DNA of 7,645 bases from SZAS-103 sp038316385 (GTDB lineage: Bacteria; Pseudomonadota; Gammaproteobacteria; Xanthomonadales; Xanthomonadaceae), in the NCBI GenBank assembly GCA_038316385.1, contig JBBQAN010000032.1:1-7645 (forward strand), in the 5' to 3' direction. The notes beneath the pieces are model-generated. The model saw only the letters and a program-made list of their open reading frames with translations, did no database searches and was not told the origin of the DNA. Below, piece after piece: positions 5,668 through 7,645 of the stretch. The translations under genes were made by a program, and so were the position numbers. Within the stretch, counting starts at the first letter, position 1. Each line of letters begins with the position of its first letter.

Positions 5668-7645
5668 TCATGCGTTGCGTGGCGCGGCGCGCATCGCATC
5701 GGTGACGGCTTTGGTTTCAACGCTGACGCGGGTGACGCGCAACAACAGGTCGATGACCTTGTCTTTGTAATCGGCAAAACAATAGGTGTTGAATTTCGCG
5801 CGAATGGTTGGATCCTTGGGTTTCTTTTCCTTGTGCTGGTCGAGGATCCATTCCAGCGCGGAGCGGTTGCCGAGTTTGTACTCCCAGGCTTCGGGCGGAA
5901 TGCCGGATAGCGTGGTTTCGCTGTCAAGCACGATGCGGCCGGCGGGCTTGTCGGCTTTCAGCGCTGACTTGGGCGACTGACCGGCGGCGCGCGCTTTTTC
6001 ATCGACGATATCAGTGCGCTGCAGCGGCCACGGCGCGACGGATTCGTAGCCAATGTGCAGCGCCATCAGCGCTTCGCCCCACGCGGCCCAGCGCCAGAAG
6101 TCCGGATACAGCGGAATCCGTGGAAACTCGCGCTTGAGGTTTTGCGCGTATTTCTCGCGATAGACCGGATCATGCAGCACCGCATACACGTAGTGGAAGA
6201 TCGCCTGCTTGTCGATCTTCTGCGTTATCGCTTTTTTCGAAGCTGTCTGTGTTGAGGAAGCCGTTCGTGGTGAGCCTGTCGAACCATGGACGGCTTCACC
6301 TTGAACGATCTGTCCTTCGACAGGCTCAGGACGAACGGATTTGTAGTGATCCTTGAACTGCTTGAGCGCCCAGTCGGTGATGTTGTCGGTTTTCCGGCCG
6401 TCGACATAGACGTATCGACCGATTGAAAAGGTGCCTCCATTTCCTTGCTTCAATAGACAGAGATCTGAGATGTATTGCGAAGCAAGTGTTGAAAGTAGGT
6501 TCTGCGATGCAATGCAGATGAAGTTGATCACCATGTTTTCAGCACACGGCTCGCCCGGGAAGAAGGTCTGCTGTTGATACATGCGATGAATGATTTTCGC
6601 ATCATGAAAATACGGCCGAACAACAAATGGTCGATAGAGGCCGAGTCGTATCTTTTCTGCATCTGATTGAAGTTGAATCCCTCTTGAGGCAAGTGCCCGC
6701 AATTCAGAGGTCCACTTGATCTCCGTGCCGAAATCACTCCCATCCGGGTTGCGCCGCTTACTCAGTGCGTTAAAGCGATCAACGAAGAAATCAATCTTCT
6801 GCGAAAGCGAACCCGCGTCTTCCGCATATGCCCAGTCATCCCGATTAGAGGCGATGCCAAGTGAGAACATCTGAAATATTGCTTGCGCCGATCGAGTGTT
6901 TCCCTTGGCCTTCACGGCTTTCGATGCCACCGGCATCAACGAATCGAAATCGTTGTTCGTCAGTTTCAACCAGTTGTGCATCTTGTCCGGCGTCACCTCT
7001 TCCATCGCCAGTGCCGGCAATTTCGCGTCTGAGAGAAATCCGAGCTTCTCCTCCGCCGTCTCCATTTCCGGCCGTCGCGAATAGAAAATCCGCGCGCCCG
7101 TGCTGCCGCGTTTTTTCACCAGAAAACTGATCGCCACCCCGGTCTGGATGCCGAACACGTTGTGCTTCGTCCCCGAGAGCTTCGGGTTCGCGCGCACGTC
7201 GCCGCCGAGATCGACGATGCGGATCTCGGCGAACTCCTTGCCGACGATCTCGCGGAAGCCATCGAACGTGCGCGCGTCGAGAAAGCTGCGGTTGCTGATG
7301 AAGGCCAGCACGCCGTCGTCGTGCAGGCGATCGGACGCCCAACGGAAGAATCGCGCGTACATGTCGTATAGCTTGGTTTTCTGCGCGGTGGACGCCTTGA
7401 TGTAGGTGTCCTTGATGCGGCGGTCGATCTCCGGGTATTCGCGGTTCTTGTTGTTGTCGTTTTCGTTGGCCTGGTTGGCGTTGTACGGCGGGTTGCCGAT
7501 GATCACGCTGATCTTGCGTTTGTTCTGGCGCTTGATGCGCTCGACGTTCTCATCTCCCATGCCGAACAGATCGGCAATCTGCGCGCCGGTGCGCTTGCCG
7601 AGGCCGGCGACGTTGTCGAGCGTATCCACCAGGCACAGGCCGGGG
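5668..7645 (-). CDS. Type ISP-like restriction-modification protein, methyltransferase and target-recognition part (partial)
   Basis: The frame is open from the right edge (upstream codons read PGLCLVDTLDN), so the true start and any N-terminal nuclease and helicase domains lie outside the window. The visible 659 codons contain the N6-adenine methyltransferase motif IIGNPPYNANQ (NPPY at 7494-7483), then DMYARFFRWASDRL, GVLAFISNRSFLDARTFDGFR and HNVFGIQTGVAISFLVKK, all typical of the Type ISP (LlaGI/LlaBIII-like) single-chain enzymes, which cut and methylate DNA and translocate using ATP. The C-terminal part has GRYVYVDGRKTDNITDWAL and IFHYVYAVLHDPVYREKYAQNLKREFPRIPLY, a conserved block of this family that follows the target-recognition region. 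Between them a ~30-residue segment is encoded by a REP-like repeat pair. GC content drops in about 6420-6900. An orphan Eco57I-like methylase is the alternative if the missing N-terminus lacks nuclease and helicase domains. Confidence 0.82.
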   Translation of the reverse strand, partial: PGLCLVDTLDNVAGLGKRTGAQIADLFGMGDENVERIKRQNKRKISVIIGNPPYNANQANENDNNKNREYPEIDRRIKDTYIKASTAQKTKLYDMYARFFRWASDRLHDDGVLAFISNRSFLDARTFDGFREIVGKEFAEIRIVDLGGDVRANPKLSGTKHNVFGIQTGVAISFLVKKRGSTGARIFYSRRPEMETAEEKLGFLSDAKLPALAMEEVTPDKMHNWLKLTNNDFDSLMPVASKAVKAKGNTRSAQAIFQMFSLGIASNRDDWAYAEDAGSLSQKIDFFVDRFNALSKRRNPDGSDFGTEIKWTSELRALASRGIQLQSDAEKIRLGLYRPFVVRPYFHDAKIIHRMYQQQTFFPGEPCAENMVINFICIASQNLLSTLASQYISDLCLLKQGNGGTFSIGRYVYVDGRKTDNITDWALKQFKDHYKSVRPEPVEGQIVQGEAVHGSTGSPRTASSTQTASKKAITQKIDKQAIFHYVYAVLHDPVYREKYAQNLKREFPRIPLYPDFWRWAAWGEALMALHIGYESVAPWPLQRTDIVDEKARAAGQSPKSALKADKPAGRIVLDSETTLSGIPPEAWEYKLGNRSALEWILDQHKEKKPKDPTIRAKFNTYCFADYKDKVIDLLLRVTRVSVETKAVTDAMRAAPRNA
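6261..6286 (+). repeat. REP-like palindromic repeat 1, inside the restriction-modification gene
   Basis: This 26-nt unit is CCGTTCGT, then a hairpin TGGT...ACCA around GAGCCTGTCGA. It is the inverted partner of the copy at 6313-6338 and differs from it at only four positions, all of which form compensating stem pairs. It lies in frame within the coding sequence. Confidence 0.85.
6313..6338 (-). repeat. REP-like palindromic repeat 2, inside the restriction-modification gene
   Basis: On the plus strand it reads TCCTTCGACAGGCTCAGGA followed by CGAACGG, a repeat type I recognise as very common across many proteobacterial genomes. It is inverted relative to the copy at 6261-6286, with 26 nt between them, and encodes VRPEPVEG in the host gene's frame. 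Confidence 0.9.

Noticed and set aside
5643..5927. Minus-strand 94-codon open frame across the end of the restriction gene
   Set aside because: It lies in another frame within the conserved C-terminus of the restriction-modification protein and has no recognisable domain; only its last six codons were kept as a minor finding.

Overview
The window reads as chromosomal DNA from a GC-rich gammaproteobacterium, most likely in the Xanthomonadales/Lysobacterales. The reasons are a ubiJ-ubiB ubiquinone gene pair, an oleB/oleC/oleD set whose proteins look very like the Xanthomonas-type Ole proteins, high GC, and two kinds of small palindromic repeat. I infer this assignment from gene content; no database was searched. 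Every gene I can support lies on the minus strand, so the window is best read from right to left.

Right part (7645 to 5668): the C-terminal two-thirds or so of a large Type ISP-like restriction-modification protein. It has an N6-adenine methyltransferase NPPY motif and a downstream target-recognition region, and it runs off the right edge. Its middle section is much poorer in GC than its ends. An inverted pair of REP-like repeats lies in frame inside its coding sequence.

Centre (5646 to 1511): three genes of long-chain olefin (polyunsaturated hydrocarbon) biosynthesis. oleB is a beta-lactone decarboxylase of the alpha/beta-hydrolase fold, oleC is an AMP-ligase-fold beta-lactone synthetase, and oleD is an NAD(P)H-dependent 2-alkyl-3-ketoalkanoate reductase. 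OleD reduces the OleA product, OleC closes it to a beta-lactone, and OleB releases CO2 to leave an internal alkene. oleA, usually next to oleB, is not in the window; the restriction gene occupies that position and ends 21 nt before oleB.

The ole genes are broken up by four copies of a G/C-rich palindromic repeat arranged as two inverted pairs. One pair brackets a gene for a small DUF559 (Vsr-like) endonuclease between oleC and oleD. The other pair has only about 34 bp between its copies and straddles the oleC start codon, so that one repeat encodes part of the OleC N-terminus. The pattern suggests a small mobile unit: a nuclease gene with inverted-repeat ends, plus an empty version of the same ends. 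This is the most interesting feature of the window.

Left part (1446 to 1): a 51-residue DUF1328/UPF0391 membrane protein, a leader with a perfect 26-bp palindrome, ubiJ, and the first 136 codons of ubiB, which overlaps the ubiJ stop and is cut by the left edge. No tRNA, rRNA, CRISPR array or clear intrinsic terminator was found.
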